Below, in pieces: positions 48,279 to 61,429 of a DNA stretch of 64,000 nucleotides. The notes under the pieces are model-generated. The model was not told the origin of the DNA. It did not search any database and was given only the letters and a program-made list of their open reading frames with translations. The position numbers were made by a program, and so were the translations under genes. Within the stretch, counting starts at the first letter, position 1. Each line of letters opens with the position of its first letter. Source of the stretch: Eriocheir sinensis (taxonomy: Eukaryota; Arthropoda; Malacostraca; Decapoda; Varunidae); NCBI RefSeq assembly GCF_024679095.1, contig NC_066578.1:941879-1005878 (forward strand). The letters are read 5' to 3'.

Positions 48279-50562
48279 GAGGGAGGCACCATGACTCCTT
48301 CATCGAAATTGACTTCTCTTTTGGCCACTCAAATTGACTTCTCTTTTGGCCACACAAATTGACTTCTCTTTTGGCCACTCAAATTGACTTCTCTTTTGGC
48401 CACTCAAATTGACTTCTCTTTTGGCCACTCAAATTGACTTCTCTTTTGGCCACACAAATTGACTTCTCTTTTGGCCACACAAATTGACTTCTCTTTTGGC
48501 CACTCAAATTGACTTCTCTTTTGGCCACTCAAATTGACTTCTCTTTTGGCCACTCAAATTGACTTCTCTTTTGGCCACTCAAACTGACTTCTCTTTTGGC
48601 CACTCAAATTGACTTCTCTTTTGGCCACTCAAATTGACTTCTCTTTTGGCCACTCAAATTGACTTCTCTTTTGGCCACTCAAATTGACTTCTCTTTTGGC
48701 CACTCAAATTGACTTCTCTTTTGGCCACTCAAATTGACTTCTCTGTTGGCCACTCAATCTGACTTCTTTTGGCCACTCAAATTGACTTCTCTTTGGCCAC
48801 TCAAAATGACTTCTCTTATGGCCACTCAAATTCACTTCTCTTTTGGCCACTCAAACTGACTTCTCTTTTGGCCACTCAAACTGACTTCTCTTTTGGCCAC
48901 TCAAACTGACTTCTCTTTTGGCCACTCAAATTGACGTCTCTTTTGGCCACTCACATTAACTTCTCTTTGGCACTCAAAATGACTTCTCTTTTGGCCACTC
49001 AAATTGACTTCTCTTTTGGCCACTCAAATTGACTTCTCTTCTGGCCACTCAAATTGACTTCTCTTTTGGCCACTCAAATTGACTTCTCTTCTGGCCACTC
49101 AAATTGACTTCTCTTTTGGCCACTCAAATTGACTTCTCTTTTGGCCACTCAAATTGACTTCTCTTTTGGCCACTCAAATTGACTTCTCTTCTGGCCACTC
49201 AAATTGACTTCTCTTTTGGCCACTCAAATTGACTTCTCTTCTGGCCACTCAAACTGACTTCTCTTTTGGCCACTCAAATTAACTTCTCTTTTGGCCACTC
49301 AAATTGACTTCTCTTTTGGCCACTCAAATTAACTTCTCTTTTGGCCACTCAAATTGACTTCTCTTTTGGCCACTCAAATTAACTTCTCTTTTGGCCACTC
49401 AAATTGACTTCTCTTTTGGCCACTCAAATTAACTTCTCTTTTGGCCACTCAAATTGACTTCTCTTTTGGCCACTCAAATTGACTTCTCTTTTGGCCACTC
49501 AAATTAACTTCTCTTTTGGCCACTCAAATTGACTTCTCTTTTGGCCACTCAAATTGATTTCTCTTTTGGCCATTCAAACTGACTTCTCTTTTGGCCACTC
49601 AAATTGACTTCTCTTTTGGCCACTCAAATTAACTTCTCTTTTGGCCACTCAAACTGACTTCTCTTTTGGCCACTCAAACTGACTTCTCTTTTGGCCACTC
49701 AAACTGACTTCTCTTTTGGCCACTCAAACTGGCTTCTCTTTTGGCCACTCAAATTGACTTCTCTTTTGGCCACTCAAACTGACTTCTCTTTTGGCCATTC
49801 AAACTGACTTCTCTTTTGGCCACTCAAACTGACTTCTCTTTTGGCCATTCAAACTGACTTCTCTTTTGGCCATTCAAACTGACTTCTCTTTTGGCCACTC
49901 AAACTGACTTCTCTTTTGGCCACTCAAATTGACTTCTCTTTTGGCCACTCAAATTGACTTCTCTTTTGGCCACTCAAATTGACTTCTCTTCTGGCCACTC
50001 AAATTGACTTCTCTTTTGGCCATTCAAATTGACTTCTCTTTTGGCCACTCAAATTGACTTCTCTTTTGGCCACTCAAATTGACTTCTCTTTTGGCCACTC
50101 AAATTGACTTCTCTTTTGGCCACTCAAATTGACTTCTCTTTTGGCCACTCAAATTGACTTCTCTTTTGGCCACTCAAACTGACTTCTCTTTTGGCCATTC
50201 AAACTGACTTCTCTTTTGGCCACTCAAACTGACTTCTCTTTTGGCCACTCAAACTGACTTCTCTTTTGGCCACTTAAATTGACTTCTCTTTTGGCCATTC
50301 AAACTAACTTCTCTTTTGGCCACTCAAATTGACTTCTCTTTTGGCCACTCAAACTGACTTCTCTTTTGGCCACTTAAATTGACTTCTCTTTTGGCCACTC
50401 AAACTGACTTCTCTTTTGGCCACTCAAATTGACTTCTCTTTTGGCCACTTAAATTGACTTCTCTTTTTGGCTACTCGTGTCTACTCTCTTATAGGAACAG
50501 TGATTAGCGGGTTATTTTTATTTAAGATTCTTTACCCATGAATTGCTTCTTTACTGTAACAA
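48279..50562 (+). mobile_element. Jockey-like LINE 3' UTR swollen by an internal minisatellite
   Basis: Left of the array, AGGAGGGAGGCACCATGACTCC then GAAATTGAC parallels the standard tail (AGGAGGGTATCAGGACACC...CCCGAAATTGAC at 1258-1290). Right of the array (50476-50562) the standard tail resumes in diverged form: TTATAGGAACAGTGATTAGC, T-rich sequence, then ACCCATGAATTGCTTC, TTTACTGTAA and ACAACA. The element is therefore a 3' UTR copy with about 2.1 kb of extra tandem sequence in the middle. Confidence 0.8.
48306..50475 (+). repeat. 25-bp minisatellite, about 87 copies, derived from the LINE tail
   Basis: Head-to-tail 25-bp units AAATTGACTTCTCTTTTGGC + CACTC. Variants are CACAC, CATTC, AAACTGAC, AAATTAAC, TTCTGG and a few indels near 48760-48970. 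AAATTAAC and AAATTGAC units alternate regularly at about 49279-49440, forming a 50-bp higher-order dimer. The unit corresponds to the single GAAATTGACCTTTCTTTCGG + CCACTC segment in ordinary Jockey-like tails (1286, 53812). Confidence 0.97.
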
Positions 50563-50564
50563 CA

Positions 50565-51116
<552 letters not shown>

Positions 51117-51557
51117 CATCATCATCATAATCATCATCTGCCACTGCTCCACTTCCTACTGCTTTTTCTTGTCTTTCTGCTTCACCTGTGCCTCCAAAAG
51201 ACACCTCCAGGATCAGAGCCTCAAGACACGAAGGTAATGTGATGAACAGATATGGACGCAGAGGGATTAACAACACTGCCTTCTGTGTCCTGCTCCTGCG
51301 TTGCCCTTAGCTATTCCTTCCTGCTTTCCTTCTCCATCCTTCCTTCCCATCCTTCGAGAACTGAAGGGAGAACACGGAGGGAAGTAAGGAAAGGCACAGA
51401 TAAAGGACACAAAGACAGGGGATGAGGAGGTAGAGGGGGAGGAGGAGGAGGAGGGAGGCAAGCTATTGTCTTTTGCACGAATGACGAAATATTTTTGTTT
51501 TGTATCCCTTTTTTAATACAGCCATTATTGTTATTACTTTTTGTTACTATTATTGTT

Positions 51558-51604
51558 ATGTACTATTATTATTGTCATTATTATTATTATTATTATTATT
51601 ATTG

Positions 51605-51687
<83 letters not shown>

Positions 51688-51690
51688 TTC
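51558..51690. repeat. (ATT)n microsatellite
   Basis: ATT trinucleotides with GTC interruptions at about 51571 and 51602. Confidence 0.96.
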
Positions 51691-51781
51691 ATATTATCAT
51701 TATCATTACTATAGATGCTATTGTGCAGTGTTAGTGGTTTGAAGTATATGTCGTAGTAACATGAAGATTCTTGAAGAGGGG

Positions 51782-51905
<124 letters not shown>

Positions 51906-51988
51906 TATTACATCATCTTATTATTTTATTCATAACTAGTATCTATATGTTCAACTTACGTAACCACACACACACACACAAAAAAAAC

Positions 51989-52165
51989 TCCCTCCGCGGT
52001 GTAGTGGATTAACGCGTGCGCGGCTTACCGTGCCGGCGGGCTGAGGTTCGAGCCTTCGGCCAAAAAGTCTTTTTACGCTGACTTGAGCGAGAGGGATGAG
52101 GCGGCGAGCTCCCGCCTGCACCAGTAGACCTCTGTGTGCCGATCGCGAGTCAAGCACGTGATCAG
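51989..52165 (+). mobile_element. tRNA-derived SINE, plus strand
   Basis: CTCCGCGGTGTAGTGGATTA (A-box region) is followed by the B-box GAGGTTCGAGCCTTC at about 52042-52056, then a body with TTTTTACGCTGACTTGAGCG. The acceptor stem does not pair. It directly follows a short (CA)n and A run. The 3' end is not defined and could extend toward 52290. Confidence 0.68.
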
Positions 52166-52304
52166 ACCGAGAGTAAATACCGACTAAGTGTTCGGGAAGG
52201 TTGGAGAGGGCAACAGTACTTCAGCCACACTCACCTCTACCTGCCTAAATTCCTCTACTTTCAATTATGTGGAATGGTTTTCATTGATGTGGGTGCGTTC
52301 GTGC

Positions 52305-52306
52305 GT

Positions 52307-52342
<36 letters not shown>

Positions 52343-52492
52343 TTATATAATTTGAACATACAGATACTAGTTATGAATAAAATAATAAGATGATGTAATA
52401 CAAAAAGTTGAATCACATCTACTCAATGAGCCAATAGTAGGGCAAAAGAAAGGAGGAGGAGGGGGAGGAGGAGGAGGAGGAGGAGGCAGGAG
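52305..52492. repeat. (GT)n and (GGA)n microsatellites
   Basis: GT at about 52309-52341 and GGA at about 52453-52490. Confidence 0.93.
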
Positions 52493-53325
52493 GAGACGCG
52501 TGGGAAGCATCGGAAAGACCAGAATGACCCGCTCGTTAATGCTCAGTAAACAACCCTTTTTTCCAGCCTTCCCAATAAACATTTTTGCTTCATTATCTTA
52601 CGCTATTTCAAGAGGCGCACACGGGACGGCAAGACAGTGTATCAGGGAGGAGTAGACGGGGAATAAGAGTGCGATAAAAGGAAGAACAATGGCAAATGAA
52701 TGTGGGATTTAACTAAGAGAAATGTAGATAAGAGAATGGTATACGTTAGTGAAGGCCGTATAGGGCTTGGGAGAGTCTGAAATGGGGAACGATAGCAACT
52801 GTGTAATGAAGGAGTAGACGGGGAAGAAGACGTGCCATAAAGGGAAGAACAACGATATCTGAATGTAGGTTTTAACTAAGAGAAATGTAGATAAGTTTGT
52901 GAAGATATGTTAGTGAAGTCCGTATAAGGTTTGGGAGAGTCTGAAATGGGGAACGATAGCAACTGTGTAATGAAGGAGTAGACGGGGAAGAAGACGTGCG
53001 ATAAAGGGAAGAACAACGATATCTGAATGTAGGTTTTAACTAAGAGAAATGTCGATAGCAACTGTGTAATGAAGGAGTAGACGGGGAAGAAGAAGTGTGA
53101 TTAGGGGAAGAACAACGATATCTGAATGTGGGAGTTAAGTAAAGGAATAGTAAATAAGGAAAGTGAATACGATGACGCAGTTTCAGTATAAGCGCACGTG
53201 ACGTCAACTGTTAAATGGGGGAGTATAGACGAGAAATAAGACGTAAAATATAAGGGAATAAAAACCGAAGGTGGGCGTTGACTGGAGGAACTGTATATAA
53301 GAGAAATGTATACGGTAGAGGAGAC

Positions 53326-53410
53326 TTTTTTTTTTTTTTTTTTTTTTTTACAGCAGAGGTAACAGATGTAACAAATGTGAAAAAACAGCCTTCTACTCAC
53401 TGCTCCTAAA
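53326..53410 (-). mobile_element. Jockey-like 3' tail, tail-only, minus strand
   Basis: The minus strand reads TTTAGGAGCAGTGAGTAGAA, then TTTTTTCACATTTGTTACA, ACCTCTGCTGTAA and a 24-base poly(A). A shortened tail inserted in the satellite. Confidence 0.78.
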
Positions 53411-53785
53411 CTGTATCGGACTGTATCGGTAGTAGCGTGATGGGTATCTCAGGTGACGACAACTGTGTGATAGAGGAATAGACGGGGATAATATGTCTGA
53501 AATAAAGGAAAAACAACGATAACTGAGTGTGGGGGCTGACTAAAGGAAATGCAAATAAGAAAAGATCAAAGGGTAGTGCAGGCTGTATAGCGTTATGGGT
53601 ATCTCAGGTGACGACAACTGTGTGATAGAGGAATAGACGGGGATAATATGTCTGAATTAAGGGAAAAACAACGATAACTGAGTGTGGGGGCTGACTAAAG
53701 GAAATGCAAATAAGAAAAGATCAAAGGGTAGTGCAGGCCGTATCGGTGGTAGCGTGATGGGTGTCCTAGGTGACGGCAAGGCTAG

Positions 53786-53949
53786 TGAAGGGTATCAGGA
53801 CACCTCTCCTCCCGAAATTGACCCCTCTTTCGGCCACCTCTTTGGATTCTTTACAGGAGCAGCGAGTAGCGGGCTTTTTTTATTATTATTATTGTTTCCA
53901 TTTTTTGTGCCCTTGAGCTGTCTCTTTTGTTGTAAAAAAAAGAAAAAAA
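53786..53949 (+). mobile_element. Jockey-like 3' UTR copy
   Basis: GGGTATCAGGACACCTCTCC, then GAAATTGACC...TCGGCCACCTC, GGAGCAGCGAGTAGCGGGC, T-rich sequence, GTGCCCTTGAGCTGTCTC and TTTTGTTGTAAAAAAAA. It carries the single ancestral copy of the segment amplified at 48306-50475. Confidence 0.85.
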
Positions 53950-54835
53950 GGTGTGATGGAGGAGTAGACGGGGGATAAGATGTCCGAAATAATGGAAAAA
54001 CAACGATACCTGAATGTGAGCGTTAACTAAAGCAAATGTAAATCAGAGAAGAGGATGAGGTAGTGCAAGCTGTATAGGTGGTGGTGTGTTGGGTGTGATT
54101 GTAATGCGGGGAACAGAGAAACAAATAATACTAATAAATGAGTTGTGAGTGAGCTGTGAGTTGTGAGTATTACGGCAGCGTGCCCTGAGGGAGACATTCA
54201 GATGGACGAACGTGGGCCTGAGGCAGCGGGCGGTGGCGTGATGATCCTAAATCCACACAAAAAAACTATAGAAGGCATTACATGATGGCTGTTATATAAT
54301 GGAAGAGTAGACAAGAAACGAGACATGCGATATAAGGCAGGAACAACACTTAAATATGAGAAGCAACAAAAAGAAACGTATATAAGAAAGAGGATAAGGT
54401 AGAGCAGACTGAATGAGTAGCGTTTCCTTGAGCATGATGGCTGTTGTATAATGGAAGAGTAGACAAGAAACGAGACCTGCGATATAAGGAAGGAACAACC
54501 ACTGAATAAGGGAGGTAAGAAAAAGAAACGTAAATAAGAAAGAGCATAAGGTAGAGCAGACTGAATGGGTAGTGTTTCCTTGAGCATGATGGCTGTTGTA
54601 TAATGGAAGAGCAGACAAGAAGCAAGACATACGATATAAGGCAGGAACAACACTTGAATATGAGAGGCAACAAAAAGAAATATAAATAAGAAAGAGCATA
54701 AGGTAGAGCAGACTGAATGGGTAGTGTTTCCTTGAGCATGATGGCTGTTGTATAATGGAAGAGCAGACAAGAAGCAAGACGTACGATATAAGGAAGAACA
54801 ACCACTGAATATGAGAGGCAACAAAAAGAAATGTA

Positions 54836-55112
54836 AAGAAATTGACCTAGCTTTCGGCCACTCCTTTAACTCTTCTTAGGAGCAATGAGTGGAGGGCTTT
54901 TTTTCTCATTACAGTTTCCTTTCTTTCCTAACCTAACCAAACCTAACCTAACCTAACCTAACCTGACCTGACCTGACCTGACCTGACCTGACCTGACCTG
55001 ACCTGACCTAGTCTAACCTAACCTAACTTAACCTAACCTAACCTAACCTAACCTAACCTAACCTAACCTAACCTAACCTAATGCCCTTGAACTGACTCCT
55101 TTGCTGTAAAAA
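54836..55112 (+). mobile_element. Jockey-like 3' tail interrupted by telomeric repeats
   Basis: GAAATTGACCTAGCTTTCGG then CCACTCC and AGGAGCAATGAGTGGAGGGC lead into the T-rich segment. At TTTCCTTTCTTT the tail is broken by pentamers (54927-55081), and it resumes exactly at TGCCCTTGAACTGACTCC plus TTTGCTGTAAAAAA. The two halves fit the standard tail with no missing part. Confidence 0.88.
54927..55081 (-). repeat. Interstitial telomeric repeat (TTAGG)n with a TCAGG block
   Basis: About 31 pentamers. CCTAA on the plus strand (TTAGG on the minus strand) forms both ends, and about nine consecutive CCTGA (TCAGG) pentamers lie in the middle (about 54965-55010). TTAGG is the canonical arthropod telomere unit; TCAGG is known as a telomere variant in some beetles. 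It sits within a retrotransposon tail, not at a chromosome end. Confidence 0.93.
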
Positions 55113-55511
55113 AAAGAAGCATAAGGCAGAGCACTGAATGAGTAGTGTTTCCTTGAGCATGATGGCTGTTGCATAATGGAAGAGGAGACAAGAAATAAGA
55201 AACAAAGGAAGAACGACAATTGAAAGTAGGCGTTACCGAAAGGAAATACAAATAAGGCCAGAGGATACGATAGTGCAATCTGTAGGAATATCGGCGTTGC
55301 GTTGTGGGTGGCTGACGTATGGGGCGAGTGGGAGGGGAGTGAGCATACTGGCAACAAGTGAAGGGGCACAAACGTTCAGCGCGGCGCCAGGTGCTGGGTG
55401 AGACGGTTACCTTTAGGAGGGCGTCAGGTGAATGCTCTCTAGCGGCTCCGTCACCTTTACTGGGCGCAGGGGAGGAGGGGGGAGAGGGAGAGAGGGCGAG
55501 AGAGAAAGTGA

Positions 55512-55595
<84 letters not shown>
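55512..55595. repeat. (GT)n microsatellite
   Basis: A pure GT array of about 84 bp. Confidence 0.97.
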
Positions 55596-55599
<4 letters not shown>

Positions 55600-55908
55600 G
55601 AGGTCAAGGGAGCATTAAATGACCTTCGGTTATTAACTTTCTGGGTCAAGTGAGGTTTCCCATAGGAGAAGCCAGAAGGGGAAAGAGGAAGAGAAGAGAG
55701 AAGGGACGTGGAGGGCTTGGAGGAGGAACAGAAAATGGAGGCAGGGGAAAGGGGGAGGGGGAAGAGGGAGGAGTAAAGAGTGGAGTGAAGAGGGACGTGA
55801 AGGAAGAATGAACGAAAGGGGAAGGAAATGAAGGAGGAGAAAGTACAGTGTGATGAAGGAGTAGAATAATTACCATAAAAGTACCGAAAATAAGATGATG
55901 TTTGTGTT

Positions 55909-55909
<1 letters not shown>

Positions 55910-55935
<26 letters not shown>
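55910..55935. repeat. (GA)n microsatellite at the LINE 3' end
   Basis: 26 bp of GA immediately before ATTTACATAGATAGATTTAC, the 3' end of CR1-like copy 4 read on the plus strand. Confidence 0.95.
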
Positions 55936-58481
<2,546 letters not shown>

Positions 58482-58731
58482 CAGAAAGACATAGACAGAC
58501 AAGAGACTAAACAGACAGACATATAGAGACGGAGACTGACAGACAGACACACAGAATAAAAGACAGATGAAGGGAAACGATCAGCCACAGAAAATAGACA
58601 AGCACTTATAACAGACAGACAGACACAGAATGATACATACTATATACACAGACACACAGAGAGAAAAACAGAGGCAAGCACATTGACAAGCACACATACA
58701 AATGGAATTACTGAATCAAATATTTCTTTGG

Positions 58732-58816
<85 letters not shown>
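58732..58816. repeat. (CA)n microsatellite
   Basis: A pure CA array of about 84 bp. Confidence 0.97.
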
Positions 58817-58817
<1 letters not shown>

Positions 58818-59132
58818 GATTGTACTTAGCATCATCAGTCTGTATAGTATAAGTCCACTGCAGGGCGTACGCATATCCCAAATCATTATATATATATCCC
58901 CTCTCTAGTTTCCTGTCTCGTAAATAATCCACATAATTATAGTTTTCATCACATCGCACTATCTGGTGAGCGGCTTTGAGGTTGGTTGGTGATAATTGAT
59001 AGTGATAGATTGATAGTGAAGCTAGAATTTAGTGGATGGTCTGATGGCTGAATGGTGAGGATTGGATGGTCAGACCTGGATGGTGATAATTCATTTTTTT
59101 CCAGTAAAGAAAGATTTCCCCTTTCGTTCCTA

Positions 59133-59437
59133 TTTTCAGTTGCTTACGTTTGCCATCTTATAATTTCGTATCTTCATAATTCGGTCTTTTCTTCATTCTG
59201 GGGTGGAGTGTCTGAACGATATCCTTGACCGACGTTCTTCAGTAACACACATAATTTCGTTCATATTTTCAGTTGCTTACGTTTGCCATCTTATATCTCG
59301 TATCTTCATAATTCTGTCTTTCGTTACTACCGGGATCAGGTGATATATATTCTTTCTTCATTCTGGGGTGGAGTGTCTGAATGATATCCTTGACCGAAGC
59401 TCTTCAGTAACACACATTATTTCGTTCCTTTAGTAAA
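59133..59437. repeat. 133-bp tandem duplication with a 40-bp insert in copy 2
   Basis: TTTTCAGTTGCTTACGTTTG starts both copies (59133 and 59266). Both contain TTCTGGGGTGGAGTGTCTGA and CAGTAACACACA. The second copy carries an extra segment around TACTACCGGGATCAGGTG. Confidence 0.92.
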
Positions 59438-59490
59438 TAAATTATCCGTCTTATAAGTACTGCTCGTTATTCACAATGCAAATTTTTCTC

Positions 59491-59846
59491 TTAACCAGGT
59501 AGCAGCGGGGATCATGTTTCTTAATGGTCCCTCTAAGCGAGAAAAATGAGAAAAAAATCATCACTCACACAAACCATTTAATAATATATATCAAAGCATT
59601 TGTGATCAGTTTATGCATCATCTATTTTGGGGGGCTTATATCATGGCACAAATTTGGCCCGTCGCTGCTACACGGTAAAGCCACAAATTTGGCCCGTCGC
59701 TGCTACACGGTAAAGCCACAAATTTGGCCCGTCGCTGCTACACGGTAAAGCCACAAATTTGGCCCGTCGCTGCTACACGGTAAAGCCACAAATTTGGCCC
59801 GTCGCTGCTACACGGTAAAGCCACAAATTTGGCCCGTCGCTGCTAA
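59491..59846. mobile_element. piggyBac-like MITE, copy D (inverted), amplified 35-bp unit, right end lost
   Basis: TTAA at 59491-59494 precedes CCAGGTAGCAGCGGGGATCA and the same body as copy C. About six 35-bp units follow in inverse orientation to copy A (59644-59846; ACGGTAAAGCCACAAATTTG, then GCCCGTCGCTGCTAC). The expected terminal GCTACCGGGTTAA is missing: sequence leaves the unit at GCTGCTAAAAGTG. Confidence 0.86.
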
Positions 59847-59909
59847 AAGTGATGCTTCGTTCATTTCAATAATTATTTCGCTATTTAACGCCCTTCGTAT
59901 TTTTAGACA

Positions 59910-60323
59910 TTTAGAGGGAGAGACAGTCAGTAGCGCACATTAACTTTGATATTGAAGCAGAAAGTTGGAAAGTTTCGTTTAGTCGGCGCAACATATGTGG
60001 TCACATGCCGGAGAGAGACAGAAGGGGAAGGAATTATAGGAGCTAGACGGCAACAAATCCCAGGAGACGGGACACAACCCCCGATTAATACTTGGTACCT
60101 ATTCACTGCTGGGTGGACAGGGGCGTAGGGTATCGGAAAAGCCGCCCAAGTTTTTCGACTCCGCCCGGGAATTGAACTCGGGCTCTCTCGGTTGTGAGCC
60201 GAGTGTGCTAACCACTGCACCACGAAGCCCCCGTACGCTGGTCTGGGCTCCGTATATTGTACTTCTGGTGATTTTAGAGGGAGAGACAGTCAGTAGCGCA
60301 TATTAACTTTGATACTGGAGCGG
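59910..60323 (-). mobile_element. tRNA-derived SINE copy 2, bracketed by a 51-bp direct repeat
   Basis: The SINE (59953-60236, minus) is the same family as 44966-45230, with the tRNA-like start GGCTTCGTGGTGCAGTGGTT, the anticodon-like loop CTCACAA, B-box GAGTTCAATTCCC and 3' end ACTAAACGAAACTTTCCAAC. A direct repeat starting TTTAGAGGGAGAGACAGTCA occurs on both sides (59910-59960 and 60273-60323). The left copy touches the SINE 3' end; the right copy is 36 bp from its 5' end. Confidence 0.82.
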
Positions 60324-60450
60324 AGAAAACACTTTTATAAGGCTACAATTAGAAGGGATGTGCTTCGGGTGACACTTTTAACTGTGCCCCGACTAGGCTA
60401 CATCAGGGCAGCACGTAAGCCTGTTCACTCGTCAAGATGTTGCTCATGAA

Positions 60451-60452
60451 GA

Positions 60453-60535
<83 letters not shown>
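60451..60535. repeat. (TC)n microsatellite
   Basis: A pure TC array of about 85 bp. Confidence 0.97.
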
Positions 60536-60537
<2 letters not shown>

Positions 60538-60539
60538 GC

Positions 60540-60920
60540 TATGCATTTCAATTATTTTTCGTGTCAAATTCATTTTCACTCCCTCTCACTTCACTCTCTG
60601 ACCTCACATCAAAATCACAATCAGCTACTCAAAAATAAGAATAAGAATCACAGTCACAATACTCTGTTCCTGTTGATCTCCTCCCCGTCCTTGTGCTCGC
60701 CTTAACCCTCGCCGGAGACAAGCGGGCAATCACCAACAAGGCCAGCCGGTCCGCGCCATTCAGGAGACGCAAGGGGCTGGATGGCTCTCTTGTCTGATTG
60801 ACCAATTGAATGTAGAGGCTCCCCTTATGAAACGAAGCAGCATTGGCGGCGGCGCTGGCGTTTAGGGAGCGATTAGAGGCAATGACGGCTGAGTAGTTCC
60901 CGTGAGTGTTGATGTTGGTA
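60540..60920. other. No recognisable gene
   Basis: Mixed sequence with a GGCGGCGGCGCTGGCG patch near 60846; nothing identifiable. Confidence 0.4.
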
Positions 60921-60922
60921 GT

Positions 60923-60926
<4 letters not shown>

Positions 60927-60957
<31 letters not shown>

Positions 60958-60966
60958 AGAAATTAT

Positions 60967-61058
<92 letters not shown>
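60927..61058. repeat. (GT)n and (TC)n microsatellites
   Basis: GT at 60927-60955 and TC at 60970-61058, separated by AAGAAATTATATAT. Confidence 0.96.
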
Positions 61059-61061
<3 letters not shown>

Positions 61062-61228
61062 TATCTGCTTTGTTGATGTCCAAAGGGAAGTGAAGACATC
61101 AGTGCAGGGAATCGTATAAGGGATGACAGAACCGCCCATAGGAACAGAAAATATAGACGACATAATACAGGCAATGAGAATCAAGAAATGGCAATGCGCG
61201 GACACACAGGATAAAAGGAACAGCAAGG

Positions 61229-61272
61229 AAGGTTTCGTTTAGTCGGCGCAACATCTGTGGTCATATGCCGGG
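61229..61272 (-). mobile_element. SINE 3'-end fragment
   Basis: GTTTCGTTTAGTCGGCGCAA and CATCTGTGGTCATATGCCGG match the 3' region of the SINEs at 44966 and 59953. Only about 40 bp are present. Confidence 0.68.
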
Positions 61273-61429
61273 ATAATGGGAACAGATAAGGAGTTTTAAG
61301 AAGAGAGTTCTTGCATCCGCCCTCCTCGACTCGGAGGGGATAAGGAGCGCCAGCGAGTGTGGCAGTACTGGAGGATTCCCCGTAGGGCGCCTTGGTGTCC
61401 CCCGGGGCGTCCGCGGAGGTGCCGGAGAT

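Larger units (their letters stand above)
52649..55330. repeat. Degenerate satellite, unit about 150-165 bp, with insertions
   Basis: The core AGTAGACGGGGAA/ATAGACGGGGATA recurs at about 52651, 52812, 52977, 53076, 53222, 53478, 53632 and 53961. In the right half AGAGTAGACAAGAAACGAG-type units follow at about 54303, 54459, 54608, 54766 and 55183. Between cores lie GATAAGG..AAGAACAACGATA..TGAATGTGGG-type segments. Jockey-like 3' tails interrupt it three times. Several frames are open for 150-200 codons on the minus strand because the unit is low in stops; these are not credited. Confidence 0.85.

Noticed and set aside
51989..52062. tRNA gene on the plus strand
   Set aside because: Internal promoter boxes are seen but no cloverleaf with paired acceptor arms; SINE.
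54198..54824. 150-208 codon minus-strand frames with repeated hydrophobic peptide blocks
   Set aside because: They follow the 150-165 bp satellite units; the apparent protein repeats are satellite units read in overlapping phases.
54927..55081. A chromosome end
   Set aside because: TTAGG repeats are only about 155 bp long and are enclosed on both sides by one retrotransposon tail, with ordinary sequence for kilobases beyond.
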